Positions 7,581-15,783 of a stretch of DNA of 26,035 bases are shown piece by piece. Positions within the stretch are counted from its first letter, which is position 1. Every line of letters begins with the position of its first letter. The stretch is from an uncultured Blautia sp. (GTDB lineage Bacteria > Bacillota_A > Clostridia > Lachnospirales > Lachnospiraceae), in contig CAJLTE010000037.1 in assembly GCA_905209435.1 (NCBI GenBank), forward strand, positions 1 through 26,035, in the 5' to 3' direction. A model generated the notes under the pieces. It did no database searches. It saw only the letters and a list, made by a program, of their open reading frames with translations, and was not told where the DNA came from. The translations under genes and the position numbers were made by a program.

Positions 7581-8987
7581 ATGGAAGAGAGAATTGACAG
7601 TGGACTGGTTCCACAGATTGATCTGATCAGCATGCTGAAGGATATAGCAAAGGAATGGTGGGCAATCCTGCTTCTTTCCCTGGCTGTAGCATTGTTTGCT
7701 GATATCTGGGTAAATGCCACCTATCAGCCGGAATATAAAACATCCACAACTTTTGTAGTCACTGCCAAAGGAATGAACACAAATGTATACCAGAATCTGA
7801 ATTCCACCCAGCAGCTGGCACAGCAGTTTACAGAAATCCTGGACAGCAACGTTCTGAAGAAGAAAGTGGCACAGGATCTGAACATGAGTAGCCTGAACAT
7901 TGATTCATCTGTAGATCTGGTACCTGAGACAAACCTGATCACTCTGTCTGTAAAAGCAGGCACAGCTGTAGAGTCTTACAGGATCCTGCAGTCTATCATG
8001 AAGAATTATAATACAGTATCCGATTATGCGATCAAGAATGTGATCATAGAGACCATTCAGAGCCCGGCAGTGTCTATGGCACCTGTTAATCCTCTGAATG
8101 AGAAGAAAACAATGGTAATAGCATTTATAGCTGCAGTTGCAGTACTTATGGTACTGGTTGCAGGGATCTCCTATCTCCGTGATACCATTAAGAATCCAAA
8201 AGATGTTACCTCCAAACTGGATACCAGACTTCTGGGAAGTATCTATCACGAGAAGAAATCCAAATCCCTTAAACTTCGTAAGAAAAAGGAATTTGTATCC
8301 ATGCTGATCAGCAATCCGCTCAGAAGCTTCCAGTATGCAGAATCCAACAAGATGATGGCATCCAGAGTCAGAAGCTACCTGGATAAGGAGAATGCGAAAA
8401 CCCTTCTGGTCACCAGTGTAATGGAGAATGAAGGTAAATCCACAGTAGCGGCTAATCTGGCACTTGGACTTGCACAGGAAGGCAACAGAGTAATGCTCAT
8501 TGACTGTGACTTCCGTAAACCTGCACAGTATAAGATCTTTGATATGGAAGGCAAAAACGGAGACGATCTGGGCAAGGTTCTGACAGGCAAGGCCGGAACA
8601 GAGAATCTGATCCGCAACTGGAATGATACAAACCTCTATATGATACTGAACAGAACATCCTCCAATTCCATCGAGGCAATGCTTAAGAGTACCACACTGA
8701 GACAGATCGTGGGATTCTGCAGACAGAACATGGATTATGTGATCATTGATACCTCTCCTCTGGCACTGGTATCAGATACAGAGGAACTGGCACAGATGGC
8801 AGATGCTTCCGTACTCGTAGTGAGACAGGATACTGTCCTTACCAAGGATATCAATGATGCCATCGATATTCTGAATAATACCAGAGGCAAGGTTCTGGGA
8901 TGCGTGCTTAATGATGCATCATCATCTCAGATCACCGGAAGTACAGCACATTATGGATATGGAGGATATTATGAGAAACGAGCATAA
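7581..8987 (+). CDS. Wzz chain-length protein fused to BY-type tyrosine kinase (first copy)
   Basis: 468 residues. Two membrane segments (about 28-48 and 173-197) enclose an extracellular Wzz-type domain with the pre-helix proline-rich motif SPAVSMAPVNPLNEK. The cytoplasmic kinase has Walker A MENEGKST (Lys286), Walker A' MLIDCDFRKP (Asp308) and Walker B YVIIDTSP (Asp390). The C-terminus carries a short tyrosine cluster, HYGYGGYYEKRA. Such BY-kinases control polymer length and export through cycles of tail phosphorylation; the CpsB-type phosphatase at 5880 is the expected partner. Gram-positive bacteria often split these two domains into CpsC and CpsD; here they are one chain. The start ATG 7581 has a GGAAGGAAGAG ribosome site. 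The tyrosine codons at the end contain the ribosome site of the next gene, which overlaps by 17 nt. Confidence 0.9.
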   Translation: MEERIDSGLVPQIDLISMLKDIAKEWWAILLLSLAVALFADIWVNATYQPEYKTSTTFVVTAKGMNTNVYQNLNSTQQLAQQFTEILDSNVLKKKVAQDLNMSSLNIDSSVDLVPETNLITLSVKAGTAVESYRILQSIMKNYNTVSDYAIKNVIIETIQSPAVSMAPVNPLNEKKTMVIAFIAAVAVLMVLVAGISYLRDTIKNPKDVTSKLDTRLLGSIYHEKKSKSLKLRKKKEFVSMLISNPLRSFQYAESNKMMASRVRSYLDKENAKTLLVTSVMENEGKSTVAANLALGLAQEGNRVMLIDCDFRKPAQYKIFDMEGKNGDDLGKVLTGKAGTENLIRNWNDTNLYMILNRTSSNSIEAMLKSTTLRQIVGFCRQNMDYVIIDTSPLALVSDTEELAQMADASVLVVRQDTVLTKDINDAIDILNNTRGKVLGCVLNDASSSQITGSTAHYGYGGYYEKRA

Positions 8988-10458
8988 CAGTAGAGAAACA
9001 GATTCCGGGATCCTGTATTTCACTACGATCCTGGATGATATGTGGAGAGGCTTCAAGAAGTTTTTCCTGCTGTGCCTGATCATTATCGCAGCCTGCGGAG
9101 CAGGATTCTACTTCAGGGCTAAAACAAGCTATAAACCATCTTATCAGGCATATTCCTCCTTTGTGGTAGACACCAAGACAGCCTATGTTTACAATCAGGA
9201 TTATTCCAATGAGAAGACTGCAGGCCAGCTCAGTAAGACATTCCCTTATATCCTTACCAGCGGTGCTTTATCGGATATTGTGGCGGACAGTCTGAATGTG
9301 GACACTATTCCTGCAACAGTTACTGCGGAAGCAATCCCGGATACTTCTATTTTTACCATCAATGTAACTGCATCTGATCCGGACACTGCCTACAATGTAC
9401 TTCAGGCAGTGATCAAATATTATCCGGAAGTTGCGGAATACATTATCGGTGATACTCAGCTTACCCAGATGGATGAGAGCGGTGTGCCGGAGTCACCTGT
9501 AAATCCGCCTCAGTTTAAGCAGGCAGCTGTAAAAGGAGCAGCAGGAGGCATTGCAATAAGTCTTCTGTTCCTGTTCTTCTATGCAGCGACCAGAAGAACA
9601 GTGAGAAGAGAAGAGGATCTGAAGTCATACTTAAGCATTCCTTATCTCGGCAGTGTGCCAAAAGCCCGGGGCAAACGAAGAAGAAAGAGTAAGAAAACAG
9701 TTCTGCTGGACGGTTCCGGCAATAATACAGTTCTGCGCGAGAGTTTCCGTACGATTCGTACCAGAGCAGTAAAGAAAGCAGAGGAAGACGGCGTGAAGAG
9801 CATTCTTGTCACAAGTGCCACAGCAGGCGAGGGCAAGACCACAGTTGCAGTAAATCTCGCAATCTCTCTGGCAAAGAAAGGCAAGAGAGTAATCCTGGTA
9901 GACGGAGACTTAAGAAATCCTTCTGTAGCAGATGCAATGGGACTGGAGAAGAAAGAATATGGCGTAGTGGATGTTCTGGAGCAGAATGCAGATTTAAGAG
10001 ACATCCGTATCCGATACGGAGAATACGGTTTGGATATTCTTCCGGGAGGAGATCCTCTGAAAGATCCTTCTGCAATTCTGGGAAGCGGACTGATGGAGAA
10101 ACTCCTGCGGGTACTGCCGCGTAAATATGATTATGTGATCGTGGACACTCCTCCGTGCGGAATGCTGTCCGATGCATCCTTCATTTCCCGTATGGTAGAT
10201 GGAGCTGTGATGGTAGTTCGTCAGGACTCTGCAAGAATTGACCGTATTCTCGGCGGTGTTGAGAATATTGCGGCAACAGGAGTTGACCTTATCGGATATG
10301 TACTTAACGGCACAGAAATGGGTATCACAGGTTATGGCTATGGATACGGCTATGGTTATGGGTACGGTTATGGATACGGATACGGTCACTATGGTCATTA
10401 TGGAAAGAAAAGTTACGGATATGGAGAAAGACCGGAACCGGAAGAAGAGACGAAATAA
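8971..10458 (+). CDS. Wzz chain-length protein fused to BY-type tyrosine kinase (second copy, Gly-Tyr tail)
   Basis: 495 residues from ATG 8971, with GGAGG at 8961-8965; upstream in-frame ATGs at 8911-8953 lack such a site. Membrane segments are at about 30-48 and 190-208, and the Wzz motif SPVNPPQFK lies before the second. The kinase has Walker A TAGEGKTT (Lys289), A' ILVDGDLRNP (Asp311) and B YVIVDTPP (Asp392). From residue 454 the tail alternates Gly and Tyr about nine times, then HYGHYGKKSYGYGERPEPEEE. It overlaps the first copy by 17 nt, so the two are translationally coupled. The two proteins are clearly related but diverged, mainly in the Wzz part and tail, which points to an old duplication and possible mixed oligomers. 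Confidence 0.9.
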   Translation: MRNEHNSRETDSGILYFTTILDDMWRGFKKFFLLCLIIIAACGAGFYFRAKTSYKPSYQAYSSFVVDTKTAYVYNQDYSNEKTAGQLSKTFPYILTSGALSDIVADSLNVDTIPATVTAEAIPDTSIFTINVTASDPDTAYNVLQAVIKYYPEVAEYIIGDTQLTQMDESGVPESPVNPPQFKQAAVKGAAGGIAISLLFLFFYAATRRTVRREEDLKSYLSIPYLGSVPKARGKRRRKSKKTVLLDGSGNNTVLRESFRTIRTRAVKKAEEDGVKSILVTSATAGEGKTTVAVNLAISLAKKGKRVILVDGDLRNPSVADAMGLEKKEYGVVDVLEQNADLRDIRIRYGEYGLDILPGGDPLKDPSAILGSGLMEKLLRVLPRKYDYVIVDTPPCGMLSDASFISRMVDGAVMVVRQDSARIDRILGGVENIAATGVDLIGYVLNGTEMGITGYGYGYGYGYGYGYGYGYGHYGHYGKKSYGYGERPEPEEETK

Positions 10459-10475
10459 TGCGACAGAATACAACA

Positions 10476-10505
10476 ATACCGGCCCGATAAGGCCGGTATC
10501 TTTTT
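10476..10505 (+). terminator. Rho-independent terminator of exopolysaccharide unit 1
   Basis: ATACCGGCC (10476-10484) pairs perfectly with GGCCGGTAT (10491-10499) around a 6-nt loop and is followed by CTTTTT. It is strong and divides the exopolysaccharide genes into two units, with a new promoter 20 nt later. Confidence 0.9.
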
Positions 10506-10525
10506 AAAAAAATAAAGACAAAAAT

Positions 10526-10568
10526 AATACTTAAGTATGTAGGAATACAAAGAAGAAAAGGGTAAAAT
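10526..10568 (+). promoter_or_regulatory. Exopolysaccharide unit 2 promoter with upstream palindrome
   Basis: The palindrome ATACTTAAGTAT (10527-10538) is followed by -35 TAGGAA (10540-10545), 17 nt and -10 TAAAAT (10563-10568). Aligned with 5798-5840, it shares the palindrome, GGAA, the A/G-rich spacer ending in GGG, and TAAAAT, without gaps. The palindrome centre is again about 42.5 nt before the expected start. This implies one shared regulator for both units. Confidence 0.75.
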
Positions 10569-10614
10569 TTTTTTATATGACTATTACAGTAATATAAGAA
10601 GGGTATGAGGAGAA

Positions 10615-12489
10615 ATGTTTGAGAAACAGAAGATTAATTATCATCTTTTGCTGAGACGGGTCTGTCTGATCGTATTGGATATTATTCTGACAGTGATCGC
10701 ATCAGTTGTAGCGCTGGCTACCCGTTTTGAATTTAATATCATGCAGATACCTGAGGAATTTTCAGGGGTTTTATGGAAGTATGAAATATTTTTTGTTCTG
10801 ATCACACTGATCATCTTTGGAATATTTCGAATATATAGTAGTCTGTGGGAATATGCAGGACTGGAAGAGGCCTTCAATATTATCGGAGCAGTAGTGGTAT
10901 CTACACTCTGTGAGCTTGCGATCGTAGTAGGAACCGGTCAGCATCTTCCCAGAAGTTACTATGTAGTGCGCACCTTTTATCTGGCAGCACTGGTGGGAGC
11001 AAGCCGTTTCTGTTACAGAATAATCCGTCTGCGCATGCGCAAGAAAGAGACATTTACCATCAGCCGTAAGAAGAAAAAGATCATGCTGATCGGTGCAGGA
11101 GAAGCGGGCAGAACCCTTATCCAGGAGATCCAGAACAGTCGTTATCTGGATCAGAAAGTCTGTTGCGTGATCGATGATAACAGCCGGAAAGTAGGACGGT
11201 TTATCATGGGAATCCGGGTAGTTGGTGATCGTTACGCAATCCGCAGAAATGTAGAGAAATACGGAATTGAACAGATCATTATCGCAATCCCGTCTGCAGG
11301 AAGCAAGAAACTGAGACCAATACTGGATATATGTAAGGAGACAGGCTGTGAACTGAAAATCCTTCCGGGCATGTATCAGCTGGTAAATGGTGAAGTTAAT
11401 GTAAGTAAACTCCGCCCTGTAAATATTGATGACCTTCTGGGCAGAGAAGAAATCTCTGTAAATATGGATGAAATTCTGAATTATGTATCAGGCAAGACAG
11501 TTCTTGTAACAGGAGGAGGCGGTTCCATCGGAAGTGAACTATGCCGTCAGATTGCTACCCATGCTCCTGGCAAGCTGATCATTTTTGACATTTATGAGAA
11601 CAATGCGTATGACATACAGCAGGAACTGAGAATGAAATATCCGGAACTGAATCTGGTAGTGCTGATTGGTTCCGTCAGAGATTATAACAGAATAGAGAAG
11701 ATTTTTGCAGAACACAGACCGGACATCATCTATCATGCCGCTGCACATAAGCATGTACCTCTTATGGAATCCAGCCCGAATGAAGCTATTAAGAATAATG
11801 TGCTGGGAACCTACAACCTGGTACTGGCAGCAGACAGATGGAAAGTAAAGAAATTCGTTCAGATCTCCACAGATAAAGCTGTAAATCCTACCAACATCAT
11901 GGGAGCTTCCAAGAGAGTCTGTGAGATGATCATACAGAGCTTCAACAGACATTCTCAGACAGACTATGTAGCTGTCCGCTTCGGAAATGTCCTGGGCAGC
12001 AATGGCAGCGTAATTCCTTTATTCAAGAAACAGATCGCAGCCGGCGGTCCTGTCACTGTCACAGACCCGGAGATCATCCGTTATTTCATGACAATCTCAG
12101 AGGCAGTTTCTCTGGTACTCCAGGCAGGAGCTTATGCAAAAGGCGGCGAGATTTTCGTACTGGATATGGGAGAACCTGTCAAGATCCTTGATCTGGCAAC
12201 GAACATGATCCGACTGTCAGGCTATAAACCTGGAAAAGACATAGAGATCAAATTCACAGGTTTGCGCCCGGGTGAGAAACTCTACGAAGAGCTTCTGATG
12301 GATGAGGAAGGTATGACAGATACCCCTAATAAGCTGATCCATATCGGTCATCCTATTGACGTAGATGAGAATAAGCTATATTATGCTCTTAGAGTAATGG
12401 AAGAAGCTGCTGCAAATGAGACGGATGACATGCGTCTTATTATGGAGAGCATAGTGCCAACCTATAAAGTAAAGACAGAGGATATGTAA
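10615..12489 (+). CDS. Membrane nucleotide-sugar 4,6-dehydratase, CapD/PglF/WbpM type
   Basis: 624 residues. Four membrane helices lie in the first ~130 residues. A first Rossmann motif LIGAGEAG (near 160) belongs to the CoA-binding-like domain. The catalytic SDR domain starts at TGGGGSIGSE (near 299) and contains STDKAVNPTNIMGASK with Lys421, where the usual SDR Tyr-x-x-x-Lys is replaced by Met-x-x-x-Lys, as in UDP-GlcNAc 4,6-dehydratases. Family members make UDP-4-keto-6-deoxy sugars used for bacillosamine/QuiNAc/FucNAc-type residues. The gene is first in exopolysaccharide unit 2, and its product probably feeds the transferase encoded next (1-nt overlap, TAATG). The ribosome site GAGGAG ends only 2 nt before the ATG, which is unusually close; AAGAAGGG at 10597-10604 may serve instead. 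Confidence 0.92.
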   Translation: MFEKQKINYHLLLRRVCLIVLDIILTVIASVVALATRFEFNIMQIPEEFSGVLWKYEIFFVLITLIIFGIFRIYSSLWEYAGLEEAFNIIGAVVVSTLCELAIVVGTGQHLPRSYYVVRTFYLAALVGASRFCYRIIRLRMRKKETFTISRKKKKIMLIGAGEAGRTLIQEIQNSRYLDQKVCCVIDDNSRKVGRFIMGIRVVGDRYAIRRNVEKYGIEQIIIAIPSAGSKKLRPILDICKETGCELKILPGMYQLVNGEVNVSKLRPVNIDDLLGREEISVNMDEILNYVSGKTVLVTGGGGSIGSELCRQIATHAPGKLIIFDIYENNAYDIQQELRMKYPELNLVVLIGSVRDYNRIEKIFAEHRPDIIYHAAAHKHVPLMESSPNEAIKNNVLGTYNLVLAADRWKVKKFVQISTDKAVNPTNIMGASKRVCEMIIQSFNRHSQTDYVAVRFGNVLGSNGSVIPLFKKQIAAGGPVTVTDPEIIRYFMTISEAVSLVLQAGAYAKGGEIFVLDMGEPVKILDLATNMIRLSGYKPGKDIEIKFTGLRPGEKLYEELLMDEEGMTDTPNKLIHIGHPIDVDENKLYYALRVMEEAAANETDDMRLIMESIVPTYKVKTEDM

Positions 12490-14192
12490 TGAGAAAGAAG
12501 AAATCGAGAGATTCTTACATAAAATTTAAGAATACTGCAGACAAAGTCATGGCCGGAGCCGGGCTTGTGATTCTCTCTCCGGTGATGGCAGGAATTGCCA
12601 TCGCCATAAAGGTAGAAGAAGGAATCAGCGCCCCTGTATTCTTTAAACAGAAGAGAGTGGGCATCAATAAGAGCCATTTCATGCTGTACAAATTTCGAAG
12701 CATGAGAGCGGATACGCCTCATGATATGCCTACCCATCTCCTTCAGGATCCTGAGCAGTATCTTACGAAAACAGGAAAATGGCTTCGCAAAACAAGCCTG
12801 GACGAGCTGCCTCAGCTTTTAAATATTTTCCGGGGAGATATGGCAGTGATCGGTCCAAGACCGGCTCTGTGGAACCAGTATGATCTGCTGGAAGAGAGAG
12901 ACAAATACGGAGCAAATGATATTAAACCCGGTCTCACCGGTTGGGCGCAGATTCACGGACGGGATGAATTGGAGGTTACAGAGAAAGCCCGGCTGGATGG
13001 CTATTATGTAGATCATATGGGACTGTTTATGGATATTCGCTGCTTTGTCGGAACGATTTTCTCTGTGCTTAGAAGTGACGGAGTGGTAGAAGGCGGTACA
13101 GGAGCTATGGACAAATCGAAGAAGAAACTCCTGATCATTACCAATCATTCTTACATGTTGTATCGCTTCCGCAAGGAACTGATAGAAGCATTATCAGATG
13201 AATACGACGTAGTGATCAGTACTCCGTTTGTAGGGCATGAAGAAGATCTGAAAGCTCTTGGAGCCAGATGTATAGAGACAGAAGTCAACCGCAGAAGCGT
13301 CAATCCTGTAACTGATCTGAAACTGATCCGTACATATAAAGAGATCCTTAAGAAAGAGAAACCGGATCTGGTGATCACATATTCCATTAAACCTAATATT
13401 TATGCAGGATATCTTTGTGGCAAAATGCATATTCCGTTTTATGCAAATGTACAGGGTCTGGGAACTGCCTTCCAGAAACCTGTTCTGTCAGATATAGTAA
13501 CCATTATGTACAGAAAAGCATTAAAGAAAGCTGAGAAAGTATTTTTCGAAAATCAGGTAAATGCCGAAGAATTCTGTAAAAGAAAGATCATACATCAGGA
13601 GAAAGAAGTCATTCTTCATGGTGCAGGTATTAACCTTAAGGAATACAGTTACTGTCCATATCCGGATAATGAAAAGATTCATTTCCTTTATCTGGGAAGA
13701 ATCATGAAGGAAAAAGGAATGGATGAACTCTTCGGTGCGGTGGAAAAACTGCGAGAGGAAGGCTATGATTTCGTTCTGGATCTGGTTGGATTCTTTGAAG
13801 ATGAGTATAAAGAACAGGTGGAACACCTGGAGAGTGAAGGAATCGTGAAATTTCATGGTTTCCAGGAGAACCCAAAACCATATTATGAGAAAGCAGACTG
13901 TATAGTACTCCCAAGCTACCACGAGGGAATGAGCAATGTACTGCTGGAAGCTGCTGCTACAGGCAGAGCAATCATCACCTCTAACATCCTGGGCTGCCGC
14001 GAAGCAGTTGACAATGGAAAGAGCGGAATGCTCTGCCGGGTAAAAAGCACCGAAAGTCTCTACAAAGCAATGAAAAGATTCCTCCAACTGTCCTCAAAGA
14101 CCAGAGAAAAGATTGGAAAGACTGGAAGGGAGAAGATGGAGAAGGAATTTGAAAAAGGGAAAGTTGTGGAAGAGACAGTAAAAGAATTGTAA
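12489..14192 (+). CDS. Phosphoglycosyl transferase fused to GT4-type glycosyltransferase
   Basis: 567 residues. Residues 1-205 are a monotopic phosphoglycosyl transferase of PglC type: a re-entrant hydrophobic segment at about 19-41, FKQKRVG, YKFRSM, the catalytic Asp105-Glu106 in TSLDELPQL, VIGPRP and PGLTGWAQ. This part loads a sugar-phosphate onto undecaprenyl phosphate. Residues from about 211 are a GT-B glycosyltransferase (LLIITNHSYMLYRFRKEL; FLYLGRIMKEKGMDEL) with the E-x7-E motif at Glu479/Glu487 (HEGMSNVLLE). It probably adds the second sugar. The fusion would couple the first two steps of repeat-unit assembly. Start ATG 12489 overlaps the stop of the dehydratase, whose product is the likely donor precursor. 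Full length for both domains, so this is a real fusion rather than a sequencing join. Confidence 0.9.
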   Translation: MRKKKSRDSYIKFKNTADKVMAGAGLVILSPVMAGIAIAIKVEEGISAPVFFKQKRVGINKSHFMLYKFRSMRADTPHDMPTHLLQDPEQYLTKTGKWLRKTSLDELPQLLNIFRGDMAVIGPRPALWNQYDLLEERDKYGANDIKPGLTGWAQIHGRDELEVTEKARLDGYYVDHMGLFMDIRCFVGTIFSVLRSDGVVEGGTGAMDKSKKKLLIITNHSYMLYRFRKELIEALSDEYDVVISTPFVGHEEDLKALGARCIETEVNRRSVNPVTDLKLIRTYKEILKKEKPDLVITYSIKPNIYAGYLCGKMHIPFYANVQGLGTAFQKPVLSDIVTIMYRKALKKAEKVFFENQVNAEEFCKRKIIHQEKEVILHGAGINLKEYSYCPYPDNEKIHFLYLGRIMKEKGMDELFGAVEKLREEGYDFVLDLVGFFEDEYKEQVEHLESEGIVKFHGFQENPKPYYEKADCIVLPSYHEGMSNVLLEAAATGRAIITSNILGCREAVDNGKSGMLCRVKSTESLYKAMKRFLQLSSKTREKIGKTGREKMEKEFEKGKVVEETVKEL

Positions 14193-14199
14193 TAAAAAA

Positions 14200-14233
14200 G
14201 GGGGCGTCTGATTATGTGAAGATGCTCTTTTTT
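14200..14233 (+). terminator. Rho-independent terminator of exopolysaccharide unit 2
   Basis: GGGGGCGTCT (14200-14209) pairs with AGATGCTCTT (14220-14229) using several G-T pairs and is followed by TTTT. It comes 7 nt after the fused transferase gene. Visible exopolysaccharide genes stop here. Confidence 0.75.
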
Positions 14234-14286
14234 GATAGGAAAGAAAATTTAGTAACGTAATTTTTGAGTGAAAAATGTTAAAACTA

Positions 14287-14315
14287 TTGGAAAAAATATG
14301 GGACAATGTTATAAT
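14287..14315 (+). promoter_or_regulatory. Sigma-A type promoter of the uncharacterised gene pair
   Basis: TTGGAA (14287-14292), 17 nt, TATAAT (14310-14315) with an extended TG (TGTTATAAT). The exopolysaccharide palindrome is absent, so this unit is regulated separately. Confidence 0.7.
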
Positions 14316-14347
14316 TTACGTATAATTTTACTTGAGAGGTGTATAAT

Positions 14348-14920
14348 ATGAGTGAGCAGTTTTCAAACATTAGTAGAAAAGAATTGATGTATCATCCAGA
14401 AAAATACATCAATATTCCGATTGAGAAGGAATATCTTAATGATAATTTTTACAAATTATTACAATACATAGATAGAAATGTCGAAGGAAAAAGTGAACAT
14501 CCATTAGGTAATGCTTATTTTCGAATAAGGAAAGAAGCAAACAAATTATTGGGGGTAGGAAAAGGAACACCAAGGTATGTAAGGACATCTAAAAGAGAGA
14601 TACGCTCGATTCGTCAAAGCTTTAAGTCAATACTTCAGGGAGATACAATTAAAATACCATATAAAATATCATATATTTTTAAAGCAATAATACTAATTTT
14701 AGATGATATTGAAGAAGAAATACCGAATGAATTACATAGTTGTATTGGTTTGATGTATTCTGTTGCATTTTATAGTCAACATATTTCGGTATATAGGAGT
14801 AGATATTCTGAAATTGCAAGTAGAGCAATTAATGAGCCTGGCTTGAAAATGAAGAAAAAAATGATCGATGAATTTGAGTCGGGGAATAGCGTATTTAATA
14901 CGAGATTTGTGAAGAGGTGA
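14348..14920 (+). CDS. Uncharacterised cytoplasmic protein (first gene of a pair)
   Basis: 190 residues from ATG 14348, with GAGAGG 8 nt upstream; the in-frame GTG at 14339 overlaps that site. I do not recognise a family. The sequence is charged and probably all-helical, without membrane segments, signal peptide or obvious catalytic motif. A basic central stretch (RTSKREIRSIRQSFK, about 80-95) is followed by hydrophobic helices (YIFKAIILILDDIEEEIP). It is markedly AT-rich compared with the exopolysaccharide genes just upstream, suggesting different ancestry. It is followed after 4 nt by a membrane protein gene. The pair has its own promoter and terminator, and together they could be a soluble sensor and a membrane effector, but that is only inference from layout. 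Confidence 0.6.
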   Translation: MSEQFSNISRKELMYHPEKYINIPIEKEYLNDNFYKLLQYIDRNVEGKSEHPLGNAYFRIRKEANKLLGVGKGTPRYVRTSKREIRSIRQSFKSILQGDTIKIPYKISYIFKAIILILDDIEEEIPNELHSCIGLMYSVAFYSQHISVYRSRYSEIASRAINEPGLKMKKKMIDEFESGNSVFNTRFVKR

Positions 14921-14924
14921 TATT

Positions 14925-15680
14925 TTGTCTTTTTCGTTCAAAAATACCGAGCTTTTTAGATATTTTATTTCTGAAAGCGTTTCGGATAACGTGGATAGAA
15001 TAATTGAACAAAATAATTCTCAGTATTCTATGATTGTCGGGAGTGTATTTTCCGGATCATTTTCAATATTGGGAACATTGCTTAGTATTTTATTCACACC
15101 AGATAGTGAAGATCCATTATCAACAAAAGATATAGTTCTTAAAGCACTGTTTTATGTATGTGTTTTTATTCTTCTCTTTGGAATAGGCTTAGTAATTTAC
15201 AAAATATTAAGATTTTGTTGGATTTATTTGAAAAATAAATTCTGGAAAGAAAGGAAACTATCGGAAGCAGATTTTAAAAAGAGGAAAAATGATTTTGATC
15301 ATATTGTGTGTGATAATATGTTAATTTCCTTTAAATTTATTGAGCAATGTATGGATACAGAAGATGAAGAATTAAAAACGTTCTATTTTTTTGAGGTTAT
15401 ATATTACCTTAAGATAGCTATTCTGAAAACAAATAAATTATTTGAAATTCCTTCGAAATGTATCAATACTCCAAGTACTTCTGAAAATATTGATATGTAT
15501 AGAATTGTCAATGTTTTAGATATGATGGATTCGATATATGGTTATATAGAAAAGAATTATGACGGAATAAAATATCATAATGAATATCGCAATATGATTG
15601 AGATACAGATTGGAAAGGTAGAGTCAGATATAAAAATGATAAAAGATAAATATCAAAAGTTTTATGAGGAAAACTTTTAG
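14925..15680 (+). CDS. Uncharacterised two-helix membrane protein (second gene of a pair)
   Basis: 251 residues from a TTG start at 14925; AGAGGTG ends at the stop of the preceding gene and gives a ribosome site about 5-7 nt away. Two membrane helices are clear (about 38-58 and 69-92), separated by a short acidic loop (TPDSEDPLSTKD). A cytoplasmic C-terminal domain of about 150 residues is probably helical and ends in a coiled-coil-like segment (IEIQIGKVESDIKMIKDKYQ). No catalytic motif is visible. The shape resembles small membrane effectors found beside bacterial conflict genes, but I cannot assign a family. AT-rich like its partner. Confidence 0.6.
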   Translation: MSFSFKNTELFRYFISESVSDNVDRIIEQNNSQYSMIVGSVFSGSFSILGTLLSILFTPDSEDPLSTKDIVLKALFYVCVFILLFGIGLVIYKILRFCWIYLKNKFWKERKLSEADFKKRKNDFDHIVCDNMLISFKFIEQCMDTEDEELKTFYFFEVIYYLKIAILKTNKLFEIPSKCINTPSTSENIDMYRIVNVLDMMDSIYGYIEKNYDGIKYHNEYRNMIEIQIGKVESDIKMIKDKYQKFYEENF

Positions 15681-15716
15681 CTCATTATCAGAAGTTCGTT
15701 TTTGTGGAAAATTAAA

Positions 15717-15755
15717 AAAGGCAGGAAATTCAAAAGATATGAGTTTCCTGCCTTT
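15717..15755 (+). terminator. Bidirectional terminator between convergent genes
   Basis: AAAGGCAGGAAA (15717-15728) is the perfect complement of TTTCCTGCCTTT (15744-15755), with T- and A-runs at both ends. It serves the membrane protein gene on the plus strand and the hydrolase gene on the minus strand. Confidence 0.88.
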
Positions 15756-15783
15756 AGTCTAAATAATCAATACATATTAAAGG

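Noticed and set aside
14925..15680. SLATT-family effector assignment for the two-helix membrane protein
   Set aside because: Two helices and a helical cytoplasmic part fit loosely, but I see no diagnostic motif, so it stays unassigned.
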